Assembly: GCA_965215775.1 (NCBI GenBank)
Contig: CBDCEG010000016.1
Location: 44,716-108,715 of the forward strand
DNA length: 64,000 bases
From: CBDCEG01 sp965215775
GTDB lineage: Bacteria > Pseudomonadota > Gammaproteobacteria > Cardiobacteriales > Ostreibacteriaceae
Direction: 5' to 3'
Each line of letters begins with the position of its first letter. The stretch's first letter is position 1. The notes under the pieces are model-generated. The model was given only the letters and a program-made list of their open reading frames with translations, was not told the DNA's origin and ran no database searches. Below are positions 34,930 through 44,570 of the stretch, in pieces. The translations under genes and the position numbers were made by a program.

Positions 34930-36366
34930 GTGAGATCACTAAATATTCAAATCCCAGACTATAAAAACGCAAAGGTTTTAGTTATTGGAGATGTAGTTCT
35001 TGATTGTTATTGGCATGGAAAAGCAAGTAAAATATCGCCTGAAGCACCTGTCCCAGTTATAAATCACCAAAAACAAGAAATAAGAGCTGGAGGAGCAGCA
35101 AATGTTGCAATGAATTTGGCAACTCTTGGTGCTAGCGTTGAAATAATTGGGGTTGTTGGTAATGATGATGAAGCAAATAAATTAAAAAACATTTTATTAG
35201 AAAAAAATATAACTGTAGATTTTTGTATAAATAATAATCCAACAATAACTAAAACTAGAATAACCAGCCAAAATCAACAGTTACTAAGAGTTGATAATGA
35301 AATCTTACCAAATTCAAGTGATGAAGTAGTTAATAAAACTAAGCAAAAAATAACTAATTATGATTATATAATTTTATCTGATTATGGAAAAGGTGCACTT
35401 TTAGAGGTTGAGAAAATAATTAACTTGGCTTGTGAGAATAATAAAAATATTTTAGTTGACCCCAAAGGAAATGATTTTAATAAGTATAAAAATTCATTTT
35501 TATTAACGCCAAATCTTTTGGAATTCAAACAAATAGTTGGAGAGTTTTCAACAGAAAAAGAGCTTGAAGAAAAAGCCTTAGGTTTAATAAATGATTTAAA
35601 TTTGAATGCATTATTAGTTACAAGAAGTGAAAATGGAATGTCTTTGTTTTTTAAAGAAGGATATAAATTAATTCACAAGCAACACCAAACAAAAGCCAAA
35701 GAAATATTTGATGTTACAGGTGCAGGCGATACAGTTATTGCAACACTTGCTGGAAGTTTGTCTGCTGGAAGTAGTTTAGATGATTCGGTGGAACTTTCAA
35801 ACCTGGCAGCAGGCGTTGTTGTTGCAAAATTAGGAACTTCAACTTTAACTATGCGTGAACTTAGAAAAGCAAGTTATCAATCAAGATTTATCCGCCAAGG
35901 CTTGGTAACACAAGAGCAATTGTTAATTGAATTAGATACAGCTAGATTTAATGATGAAAAAATAGTTATGACAAATGGATGTTTTGATATTTTGCACACA
36001 GGGCATGTTAATTATTTAGAACAGGCAAGTAAACTTGGCGATAGATTGGTTGTTGCAATAAATACTGATGAGTCTGTTGCAAGACTAAAAGGACCAAGCC
36101 GTCCTGCAAATACTTTGAAAAGTAGAGCTAGTGTTTTGGCTTCATTGCGTTGTGTAGACTGGGTTGTTGAATTCACAGAAGATACTCCACTTAATATAAT
36201 TAAAGCTTGTAAACCTGATTTCTTAGTAAAAGGTGGTGATAATAATCCTGAAAATATTGTTGGTGCTAAAGAAGTAAAACAAAATGGTGGCGAAGTTTGT
36301 GTTATGCCTTATGTTGATGGATTTTCTACCACTAGAACTATTAACAAAATTCAGGAAAATAAATAA
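34930..36366 (+). CDS. hldE: Bifunctional heptose 7-phosphate kinase / heptose 1-phosphate adenylyltransferase
   Basis: 478 aa, full length. HldE makes ADP-heptose for the LPS inner core. An N-terminal PfkB kinase domain (VLVIGDVVLDCYWHG, RAGGAANVAMNLATLGA, DVTGAGDTVIA) is followed by a cytidylyltransferase-like domain (MTNGCFDILHTGHVNYLEQA, KGPSRPANT, LVKGGDNNPENIVG). The start is GTG, set by a clear AAGGAG six bases upstream. Being divergent from msbA ties heptose synthesis to lipid A export. Confidence 0.96.
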   Translation: MRSLNIQIPDYKNAKVLVIGDVVLDCYWHGKASKISPEAPVPVINHQKQEIRAGGAANVAMNLATLGASVEIIGVVGNDDEANKLKNILLEKNITVDFCINNNPTITKTRITSQNQQLLRVDNEILPNSSDEVVNKTKQKITNYDYIILSDYGKGALLEVEKIINLACENNKNILVDPKGNDFNKYKNSFLLTPNLLEFKQIVGEFSTEKELEEKALGLINDLNLNALLVTRSENGMSLFFKEGYKLIHKQHQTKAKEIFDVTGAGDTVIATLAGSLSAGSSLDDSVELSNLAAGVVVAKLGTSTLTMRELRKASYQSRFIRQGLVTQEQLLIELDTARFNDEKIVMTNGCFDILHTGHVNYLEQASKLGDRLVVAINTDESVARLKGPSRPANTLKSRASVLASLRCVDWVVEFTEDTPLNIIKACKPDFLVKGGDNNPENIVGAKEVKQNGGEVCVMPYVDGFSTTRTINKIQENK

Positions 36367-36532
36367 AAAATCAAACAGAAAAGTAAATAGAAATTTCTAA
36401 ACTAGAGAACAATCCTGTATAATTTGTGTGGATTTGTGTGCAGTTGTTTTTAATCTTTAGTAAATAAAGAAATAGCTATTGAAATTAAAGCTTGAAAACA
36501 AAATATTAATAGTAAATTAAGAAGAGTTAAAA

Positions 36533-37870
36533 ATGGAAAATAAACAGGAATTAGAAAGAAAATATGGATTTTGGACTGCAACTGCTATGGTTGTTGGAAT
36601 TGTTATTGGTTCAGGAGTGTTTTTTAAAGCAGATGATGTATTAAAAGCAGCTGGTGGATCGCTACCTAAAACAATACTATCTTGGGTAATTGGTGGTGTT
36701 ATTATGATTGCAACGGCTTATGTATTTGCAAAAATGGCTGGAAAAATTTCAAAATCAAATGGAATTGCTGATTATTTTGAAGAAGCTTATGGTGAAACTG
36801 CAGGTTATCTTATTGCTTGGTTTATAACTATAGTCTATTATCCGACTTTGGTTGCAGTTTTAGGTTGGATTGCTTCAAAATACACCGTTACCTTAATAGG
36901 TTATCCCGATTTTCTTTGGCCTTTAGCTTTTGTATATATTGTAGTATTTTTTGCTATAAATTTATTATCCCCTTGGTTAGCTGGTGTTTTTCAAGTTTCC
37001 GCAACTGTAATAAAGCTTATACCATTGGTGTTAGTTGCTATTATTGGTGGTTATTTGGGAATGAAAACAGGTCAATCCGTTGAAAGCTTCACAAATGTAG
37101 CAAAAAGTGTTTCTAGTGGTGGTGGAATTGCAGTTGCAACTTTAGCAACTGCTTTTGCTTATGAGGGCTGGGTTGTTGCTACTTCTATAAATGCAGAAAT
37201 CAAAGACTCTAAAAAGAATTTACCAAGAGCACTGGTTACAGGAACAATTATTATTGCAATAATTTATATTGTTTATTACTTAGGTATCTCAGGTGTTTTG
37301 TCAAATGAAGAAGTTATTAAAGCAGGCGATGATGCTCCAGTTTTAGTTATTTCTAAAGTATTTGGTAATGTTGCTGGTTCTTTACTCAGTGTTTTTGTTA
37401 TAATTTCTTGCCTAGGAACTTTAAACGGTCTAAGTATGGGGTCGTCAAGAGGACTTTATTCTATGGCAATTCGTAACTTAGGTCCGTCCCCCCAAACATT
37501 TAAAAAAATCAATTTAAAAACTAATAGTCCAATAAATTCTGGCATCTTTGGATTTGTTATATCTGTTATTTGGCTTGCTGTTTGGTATGGTAATTTCCAT
37601 GGTTGGTGGGGAGGTAAGTTTATGGATGTTTCTGAGCTTCCTATTGCTTACCTTTATGTTTTTTATACACTGCTTCATATTTGGGTTATAAGAAAATTCA
37701 CAGATTTAAATATATTTTCTAGGTTTATAGTTCCATTTTGTGCAATATTAGGCTCTGCTTTTATTATTTATGGTGGAGTCCAAAAGGACTTGTTTATTGT
37801 ATTTTCAGTGCTTTTAGCAGTAATTTTAGGTGCAGGGTTTTTACTTATGAAGTCAAATAAGCATAATTGA
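36533..37870 (+). CDS. APC-superfamily amino-acid permease
   Basis: 445 aa with about 12 hydrophobic helices. The APC hallmark GIVIGSGVFFKAD is at residues 23-35, and AYEGWVVATSINAEIKDSKKNLPRAL in the middle is typical of LAT/YjeH-like and amino-acid exchanger members. The substrate cannot be told. GAAGAGTTAAAA precedes the ATG. A 166-bp AT-rich spacer separates it from hldE, and bamD follows after 69 bp, so it is probably a single-gene unit. Confidence 0.88.
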   Translation: MENKQELERKYGFWTATAMVVGIVIGSGVFFKADDVLKAAGGSLPKTILSWVIGGVIMIATAYVFAKMAGKISKSNGIADYFEEAYGETAGYLIAWFITIVYYPTLVAVLGWIASKYTVTLIGYPDFLWPLAFVYIVVFFAINLLSPWLAGVFQVSATVIKLIPLVLVAIIGGYLGMKTGQSVESFTNVAKSVSSGGGIAVATLATAFAYEGWVVATSINAEIKDSKKNLPRALVTGTIIIAIIYIVYYLGISGVLSNEEVIKAGDDAPVLVISKVFGNVAGSLLSVFVIISCLGTLNGLSMGSSRGLYSMAIRNLGPSPQTFKKINLKTNSPINSGIFGFVISVIWLAVWYGNFHGWWGGKFMDVSELPIAYLYVFYTLLHIWVIRKFTDLNIFSRFIVPFCAILGSAFIIYGGVQKDLFIVFSVLLAVILGAGFLLMKSNKHN

Positions 37871-37939
37871 TTTGTTTAATGTATAATGAGAGTTTATTTG
37901 ATTTTTTATGATGTTTAATAATTTTTGGAGAGTTAATTT

Positions 37940-38758
37940 ATGAGATTTTTATTTTTAATAGTTTTTGTGTTTTTATCATCTTGTGCAACCTTAGAAAAGG
38001 ATAAAACTGTTGGCTGGTCTGACCAGAAGTTATATGAAGAAGCTAAAGCTTCTATGAACTCTGGTACACTTATTACTGCAAAGAAATTATATCAAAAAAT
38101 TCTTGCTAGATATCCATTTGGCAAATACGCGCAGCAAACAGGTTTGGATTTAATTGTGCTAAATTATAGAGATAAAGAATATGACAAAGCTATTGCGGCT
38201 GCAGATAGATTTATTCAACTTTATCCAAATCATAAAAGCGTTGATTATGCGAGATATATGAAAGGTGTAGTAAATTATTCAAGAGATGTAAATATTATTG
38301 AAAAATTAGTTCCAACAAATATTGCACAATCTGATCAATCAAGATTATATAAATCTTTTGCAGATTTCAAAACATTAGTTGAAATTAGTCCAAATGGCGA
38401 ATATACAGAAGATGCTAAAAAGAGAATGACTTTCCTTAGAAATGTTATTGCTGAGCATGAAATCCATGTTGCTGAATATTATTTGCGTAGAAAAGCTTAC
38501 TTAGCTGCTGTTAATAGAGGTAAGTTTGTTTTAGAGAATCATTCAAAAACACCATCAGTTGCACTTGCTTTGGCTGTTTTAACACGAGGATATCAAGAGC
38601 TTGGTTTGCAAAAATTATCAGCTGATAGCAAAAGAGTTTTGGAGAAAAACTTTGCAGATGAAATAAAAACTAATGGAAGGCTAAAATATATTTTAACTGG
38701 AAACATTCATAAAAAACGCGGTTTCTTCTCTAAAATTAGACAAACATTAGCTAATTAA
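37940..38758 (+). CDS. bamD: Outer membrane assembly lipoprotein BamD
   Basis: 272 aa. BamD is an essential lipoprotein of the BAM complex, which inserts beta-barrels into the outer membrane. Seen: a lipobox LSSC (Cys ~15), then TPR-like repeats beginning with LYEEAKASMNSG, AKKLYQKILARYPFGKYAQQ, FIQLYPNHKSVDYARYMKG and the conserved EHEIHVAEYYLRRKAYLAAVNR. TTTGGAGAG precedes the ATG. It heads bamD-recN-bamE-dapB-ridA. Confidence 0.95.
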   Translation: MRFLFLIVFVFLSSCATLEKDKTVGWSDQKLYEEAKASMNSGTLITAKKLYQKILARYPFGKYAQQTGLDLIVLNYRDKEYDKAIAAADRFIQLYPNHKSVDYARYMKGVVNYSRDVNIIEKLVPTNIAQSDQSRLYKSFADFKTLVEISPNGEYTEDAKKRMTFLRNVIAEHEIHVAEYYLRRKAYLAAVNRGKFVLENHSKTPSVALALAVLTRGYQELGLQKLSADSKRVLEKNFADEIKTNGRLKYILTGNIHKKRGFFSKIRQTLAN

Positions 38759-38781
38759 GAGGAATTTATTCATTATTTTTT

Positions 38782-40476
38782 ATGCTTGATAAAATACATA
38801 TTAAGAACTTTGCAATTATAGATAGTTCAGTCATCAGTTTTGAGAAAGGTTTTAATGTGATTTCTGGAGAAACTGGCGCAGGTAAATCTATCTTAATTGA
38901 TGCGTTAGGTCTTCAGTTAGGCGATAGAGCGGATAGTAGCTTGGTTAGAAATGGTGAAAAACGCAGTGAAATTTTATCAGAATTTACTTTAAAAAATAAT
39001 AGCAAGCCCCAAGATTGGTTGCAAGAAAATGATTTTGATGAAGATTTGGACTGCCAGTTAAGGCGAACTTTAACTGCAAACGGAAAGTCAAAATGTTTTA
39101 TAAATTCTGTCCCAACAACCGTTAGTAACACAAAAATAATTGGTGAAATGTTAGTTGATATTCATGGTCAACATTCACATCAATCATTAACTAGCACAGC
39201 TGAGCAAATCAATATTTTAGATGATTATGCAAATCACAATGAGCTTTTGAATAAGATTTCAAATTCATTTTCAGTGCTTCAGGAACTAATAAAAAAACAG
39301 CAAAAATTACAATCAGAAAGTGACACTTTAGTTGATAGACTTGATTTACTTAAATATAAACTAACTGAATTAAAACAATTAAATTTGGAAGAAAGTGAGT
39401 TTAAAAATTTAGAAGAGCAGCATAAAACACTAACTAATAGTAAAGAAATTCTTGAGGAAGCACAAAAAATAATAGAGCTAACTTCAGAATCTGAGCATAG
39501 CTTGGAGAATAATATCTCTCAAGTAATGAATTGTGCAAGTAAACTAAATGATTTTGATAGTAATTCAGCAGATATTTTCACATTAGTTGAGCAAGCTCAA
39601 ATAAATATAAATGAGCTACAATCAACTTTGGATTTATATTTGCAAACCATAGATATTTCACCAGAACACTTGCAACAAGTTGATGAGAGAATGTCTGAAA
39701 TATATTCTTTTGCTAGAAAATATAGAATTGAGCCGTCTGATTTATTAAGCTTTAAAGAAGATTTAATCAAAGAAATAGAAGTTATAGAAAGTGATATAAA
39801 TTTATTCCAAAAACTAGATGAAAAAATCATAAACCAGCAGTTAGATTATAAAAAACTAGCTGAAAAACTAAGTAAAAGCAGAGAAAATTCAGCTAAAAAA
39901 TTAACTAAAAAAGTAAATTCAAAACTAGCAGAATTAAATATGTCTGGGGCAGTTTTTAGTGTGCAAATAACTGAAACTAAACTGTTTGGAAAAAAGGGTT
40001 TAGATAAAATTATCTTTATGTTTGCTCCAAATGTTGGGCAAGGGGAAAAACCATTACACAAAATAGCTTCTGGTGGAGAACTTTCTAGAATTAGCCTTGC
40101 GATACAGGTTGCAAGCGTCAATGAAAAAACTGATAAAACACTTATTTTTGATGAGGTTGATAGTGGAATTGGTGGTGCAACAGCTGAGGTTGTCGCAAGA
40201 ATGTTAAAACAATTATCATGTTATAATCAAATAATATGTATTACACATTTACCACAAGTTGCTGCGTTTTCAGACCAGCATTTACTTATTGAAAAACAAA
40301 GTAAAGGAAATAATACTTTTACAAAATTTAAGATTCTAAATCATAACGATAAAGTTATGGAAATTGCAAGAATGAGTGGTGGAATTAATATAAATAACGA
40401 AACCATAGATTATGCAAAAAATATGATAAACAACGCTACTATTTATTCAAAAACTATAAAAGAGGATATATTATGA
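38782..40476 (+). CDS. recN: DNA repair protein RecN
   Basis: 564 aa, full length. RecN is an SMC-like ATPase that supports double-strand-break repair. Seen: Walker A ISGETGAGKSILIDAL, DIHGQHSHQSL, a long central coiled coil (about residues 160-370), the signature IASGGELSRISLAIQ, Walker B LIFDEVDSGIGG and the C-terminal ITHLPQVAAFSD. It lies 23 bp after bamD and overlaps bamE by 4 bp. No LexA box was recognised upstream. Confidence 0.96.
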   Translation: MLDKIHIKNFAIIDSSVISFEKGFNVISGETGAGKSILIDALGLQLGDRADSSLVRNGEKRSEILSEFTLKNNSKPQDWLQENDFDEDLDCQLRRTLTANGKSKCFINSVPTTVSNTKIIGEMLVDIHGQHSHQSLTSTAEQINILDDYANHNELLNKISNSFSVLQELIKKQQKLQSESDTLVDRLDLLKYKLTELKQLNLEESEFKNLEEQHKTLTNSKEILEEAQKIIELTSESEHSLENNISQVMNCASKLNDFDSNSADIFTLVEQAQININELQSTLDLYLQTIDISPEHLQQVDERMSEIYSFARKYRIEPSDLLSFKEDLIKEIEVIESDINLFQKLDEKIINQQLDYKKLAEKLSKSRENSAKKLTKKVNSKLAELNMSGAVFSVQITETKLFGKKGLDKIIFMFAPNVGQGEKPLHKIASGGELSRISLAIQVASVNEKTDKTLIFDEVDSGIGGATAEVVARMLKQLSCYNQIICITHLPQVAAFSDQHLLIEKQSKGNNTFTKFKILNHNDKVMEIARMSGGININNETIDYAKNMINNATIYSKTIKEDIL

Positions 40477-40823
40477 ATACAAAGAAAATTTTAACAAACT
40501 TAACTGCAATTAGCTTAACAATGGGGCTTTACGCTTGTAATATTCCATATAAAATAGATGTTGAGCAAGGACATAATATAACTGCAAATGAGCTTTCACG
40601 AGTTAGTGTGGGAATGACTAAAACAAAGGTTCAATTGATTTTGGGCAATCCATTATTAAAAGATTCTTTTAATAAAAATCGTTGGGACTATGTTCAATAT
40701 TATATTAGTGGAAAACGCAAACCTAAAAAAGAAAATATAATCTCGTTATACTTTAAAAATAACTTACTTTCTAATATTGACGGGCAAGTTATTGAAATAA
40801 AAAAAGATAAGTTAGAGTACTAA
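40473..40823 (+). CDS. bamE: Outer membrane assembly lipoprotein BamE
   Basis: 116 aa. The lipobox is LYAC (Cys ~22). The family signature is clear: YKIDVEQGH, LSRVSVGMTKTKVQLILGNP, DSFNKNRWDYVQYY. BamE stabilises BamD-BamA. The start overlaps recN by 4 bp; the recN-bamE neighbourhood is common in gammaproteobacteria. dapB follows after 20 bp. Confidence 0.94.
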   Translation: MNTKKILTNLTAISLTMGLYACNIPYKIDVEQGHNITANELSRVSVGMTKTKVQLILGNPLLKDSFNKNRWDYVQYYISGKRKPKKENIISLYFKNNLLSNIDGQVIEIKKDKLEY

Positions 40824-40843
40824 ATTTATAAAAAGTGAAATAA

Positions 40844-41644
40844 ATGATAAAAATTGCAATAACTGGTATTTGTGGGCGAATGGGTTCAAGTATTTATAAT
40901 TGTTTGTTTGAAGATGATGCTAAAAAAGATGGACTTATTTTATCTTGTGCAACTAGCCTGCCCTCTGATAAAAATATTGGTGAAAAAGTAAAAGATATTT
41001 TAGGGCAAAATTCAGAAGTCATAATAACTGATAAACTTAACTCTGATTTTGATATTTTAATTGATTTTACTAGTATTAAATCAACTTTTTCAAATTTAGA
41101 ATTTTGCAAAAAACATAATAAGGCAATTGTAATTGGAACAACTGGATTTTCAGAGCAGGAAATTACCAAGGTAAACGAATTTGCCCAAAATATTCCAGTT
41201 TTTATGTCTTTTAATATGAGCTTAGGTGTTAATGTTATGCAACGATTAGTCGCTTTAGCTACAAAAAACTTATATCAAAAATCTGATGTGGAAATTGTAG
41301 AAACTCATCATAAACATAAAGTTGACGCTCCTTCTGGAACAGCAATGATGTTAGGAAATACAGTTGCAGATGCAGCTAATATTAACTTATCAGAGAAAGG
41401 TGTGTTTTCACGCCACGGAATTATTGGTGAAAGAGAGGCTGGAGAAATCGGCTTTTCAACTATTCGTGGTGGTGATGTGGTTGGTGAGCATACCGTTAGC
41501 TTTTATATGGCTGGTGAAAGAGTTGAAATAACTCATAAAGCAACTGATAGAAAGATTTTCGCACGCGGTGCGTTATTTGCAGCGAAGTTTATGTCTGAAA
41601 ATAAAGCAGGTTTTTATAATATGAATGATGCACTTTCAAAATAG
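40844..41644 (+). CDS. dapB: 4-hydroxy-tetrahydrodipicolinate reductase
   Basis: 266 aa, full length. It supplies lysine and meso-diaminopimelate for peptidoglycan. Seen: the dinucleotide motif IAITGICGRMG, VIGTTGFSEQE, the catalytic ETHHKHKVDAPSGTAMMLG and the C-terminal SFYMAGERVEITHKATDR. It lies 20 bp after bamE and 36 bp before ridA, all on the same strand. Confidence 0.96.
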   Translation: MIKIAITGICGRMGSSIYNCLFEDDAKKDGLILSCATSLPSDKNIGEKVKDILGQNSEVIITDKLNSDFDILIDFTSIKSTFSNLEFCKKHNKAIVIGTTGFSEQEITKVNEFAQNIPVFMSFNMSLGVNVMQRLVALATKNLYQKSDVEIVETHHKHKVDAPSGTAMMLGNTVADAANINLSEKGVFSRHGIIGEREAGEIGFSTIRGGDVVGEHTVSFYMAGERVEITHKATDRKIFARGALFAAKFMSENKAGFYNMNDALSK

Positions 41645-41680
41645 TTATTCTAAATAATAAATAAGTTACGGAGCAAAAAA

Positions 41681-42061
41681 ATGAAAAAAATAATATCTAC
41701 AAATAAAGCACCTGAAGCAATAGGAACTTATTCACAAGCAGTAGCTTTTGGTGATTTAGTATTTATTTCTGGACAAATTCCATTAGACCCTAAAACAATG
41801 CAACTAAAACAAGGTTTTGTTGAACAAACTCACCAAGTTTTTAAAAATATTCAAGCAATCATTGAAGAAGCTGGTGGAACAATGAATGATGTGATTAAGT
41901 TGAATATTTCAGTTGTAAATTTAGATAATTTTGCAACATTAAATGAAATAATGGGACAATATTTTACTAAACCATATCCAGCAAGAGCTGCTGTCCAAGT
42001 TGTAGCATTACCAAAAAACTCTGAAATAGAAATAGAAACTATTTTAGGTCTAAAATCTTAG
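41681..42061 (+). CDS. ridA: RidA family reactive-imine deaminase
   Basis: 126 aa, the standard size. RidA hydrolyses reactive enamine/imine intermediates from PLP enzymes. Seen: APEAIGTYSQAVAFGDLVFISGQIPLDP, the IIEEAGGTMNDVIKLNISV block, and the active-site Arg in YPARAAVQVVALPK. ACGGAGCAAAAA precedes the ATG. It ends the bamD-ridA run. Confidence 0.95.
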   Translation: MKKIISTNKAPEAIGTYSQAVAFGDLVFISGQIPLDPKTMQLKQGFVEQTHQVFKNIQAIIEEAGGTMNDVIKLNISVVNLDNFATLNEIMGQYFTKPYPARAAVQVVALPKNSEIEIETILGLKS

Positions 42062-42164
42062 TTTATTTGTAAGGTATTAGTAAAATATCTAAACTAAAAC
42101 AAAGTCTTAGAAATAACTAAGTTAAAGTCTCTTGAAAAAACTGATAACTTTCAAATTTTATTTT

Positions 42165-43090
42165 TTATTTAGCGATATTTGCATATTTATTTAAAAATGA
42201 TTGGTTTATTGTTACCTTTTTTAAGTGTTTTATTTTTTTTAGAGGTATTTCAAAAGCTTTAGTTTTTCCATTTTTATCTTTAGCCACAACATAAAACATA
42301 AGGTTTTTTAACTTTCTATACTTAGATAAGCTAATTGTCTCTTTCTTTTTAAACATTAAGTATTTTAATTTAGGTGCGTTTTTAAGAGTGTAGTAATTAG
42401 ATATTTTATTCCCTTCTAAGTATAATATTTTTAGGTGCTTTAGTTTAGAAATTGGGCTAATATCAGCAACTAAGTTGCTACCTAATTCTAAAGCCCATAA
42501 TGAATCTAAACCAACAAGTGGTTTAATATCTGTAATTTCATTTTTATTCAACATCAAAAAGAATGTTTTAGTTAAGTTACTAAGAGGGCTAATATTTTTT
42601 ATTTTATTATTAGTTAAATCCAAACTAAATAAGTTTTTTAAATTTTTAAGTGGAGTAATATCTACTATTTCATTACCGCTTAAATCAATATCAACTAACT
42701 TAGTTAAATTCCTAATAGGTCTAATGTCTTTTATTTTAATACCCGCTAACCTTAATTGCTTTAGATTAACTAAGTCTTTAAGGGGGCTAATATCACTTAC
42801 TTTATCAAACAATATACAAAAATTAACCCTTCTAGTGATTTAAAGTTTTGAATTCCTTCTATTGAATGCACATCTTTCATTAGTATTATTAAACTAGTGA
42901 TTTTAGATACATCAGAGTAAACAATATCTCCTTTAGGCTTTCTGATTTTTTTTCTAATAACTTTTTCAAAATTTTCATCAGGAAAGTTTATAACTTTACT
43001 ATCATTTGTTCCTTTTACTGTTGAGCAGCTAAATGTTAGTGCAATAAGTAAAAGGCTAATTATTTTTGTTACTTTGTTTAGTTTCTTCAT
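42165..43090 (-). pseudogene. Leucine-rich-repeat lipoprotein, frameshifted
   Basis: Two minus-strand frames together make one gene. The first (43090-42797) has a lipoprotein signal ending FSCS, an internalin-like FPDENFEKVIRKKIRKP start and the first LRR. The second (42812-42165) continues with six or so SDS22-type 22-residue repeats (ISPLKDLVNLKQLRLAG, ITPLKNLKNLFSLDLTNNKI) and a C-terminal domain. The frames switch around 42800-42812 without either having its own proper start or end, so an indel has broken it. A sequencing error is possible. It would be a surface-exposed protein-binding lipoprotein. Confidence 0.75.
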
Positions 43091-43102
43091 TTAATTTTCC
43101 TT

Positions 43103-43480
43103 TTAATCGTTATTTGCAGAAAACATTTCTTCTAAATAAGAGATGATATCACTAGATTCATACATCCATTTAACTTTACCATCTTGTTCTATTCTTAAAC
43201 AAGGAACTGTTGTTTTACCACCTTTTTCTTTTAATTCTGTGCGGAATTCTTGGTTGTTTTGAGCATCACGATATTCAATTGGTAGGTTTAGTTGGTAAAT
43301 TTTCCTGCGGACTTTTATACAAAATGGACAAGCTGAAAATTGATACAAAGATAATTTTTCACAATCTTCATCTACTTGTTTTTGTAGCTCTTCACTTCGC
43401 TCTAACTTTTTCCCGCTGGTTAAAAAACTAATTAATGCAATTAATCTACCAACACTTTCTCTTAAAATTTTTAAAATCAT
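43103..43480 (-). CDS. Glutaredoxin-like protein with N-terminal hydrophobic helix
   Basis: 125 aa. Residues ~45-120 form a glutaredoxin/GST-N domain with the CPFC redox motif (YQFSACPFCIKVRRKI), TVPCLRIE with the cis-proline, and ESSDIISYLEEMF. The first ~25 residues (ILRESVGRLIALISFLTSG) are hydrophobic and may anchor it in the membrane. If glutathione is not made here (see the broken gshB) its reductant would be in question. It lies 12 bp upstream of the broken LRR gene. Confidence 0.85.
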   Translation of the reverse strand: MILKILRESVGRLIALISFLTSGKKLERSEELQKQVDEDCEKLSLYQFSACPFCIKVRRKIYQLNLPIEYRDAQNNQEFRTELKEKGGKTTVPCLRIEQDGKVKWMYESSDIISYLEEMFSANND

Positions 43481-44570
43481 TTTTTACCTTTTTATTTAAT
43501 AATTATATTTCAAACTATAATAGCAGATTAGTAAATATAAGCACTGAACTCATTATATTTAAACAAAATCAACTTGAATTTTCTGAATTTAACCACAAAT
43601 ATAAAGGTAATAATAACTAAAATAAAAAAGGTGTTAACTTATGTCACAGTGGGTAGAGGAATTTAATAATCATGATTTTCATGTTAATTGGTCAGACTTA
43701 AAAATAGTATTAGAAAATGTTGAGCTTGATAAAAGTGCAAGTAGTGAAGAGAAAGAAAATCTAGCTAGATTAAAGAAGGTCGTTAAGTTTATAGATGGCA
43801 TTTTAGAAAATATTGATCCTGATTTATTTCCTAAAGATTTGTTAGATAATTTAAATGGTTATGCAAATAGTTGTATTAGTCAAATTCAAACTTTTAACTC
43901 TAACAGAAATATAACATATCTTAATGATTCTCATTTGTACATTGATAATATATTAAAAGAGATAAAGCCTTATATTTTTTATGGTGCTAAGCTTAAAAGA
44001 TCACTAAGAGCTGCTATTTCTTCTTATATCGGTGAAATAGATAAACATTTAGAGAATATTGCTAATACTCAAAGTGAATATGATAAAGCAAAAGAGTATA
44101 GAGAAGAGATAGAAGAGTATCACAATGCTCTTTTTGAAGATGAGGAAGAAGAGTCTATAAAAACTAAAATTGCTACGATGTTAGAAACAGCAGAGAGTCA
44201 ATCGGAGTCTTTAGATGGAATTTATACTAATATTTTGGTTGATGATGATAAGAAATCTACCAAAACGGTTATAGAAGAAGCAAAAAAAGATATTTTAAGA
44301 GATGCAAAAGAGACTAATGAAAAACGAGTAGAAGTATTAAATAAGATAGAAGAGTTAGATAAATTTCACACTAAAATTTTTGGTGAATATGATGAAGAAA
44401 AAGAGGCAAGAGTTGGAGGGTTAGATAAAATACTTAATCAACTGAAAGTTGACTTGGAAGTTCATATGAAAGATCAGAAGAACAAGCATCAAAAACTTCA
44501 TGAAAAAATAGAAAGTTTACTTCCTGGTGCGACAAGCGCTGGATTGGCAAAAGCTTATCAAGAAGTAAAA

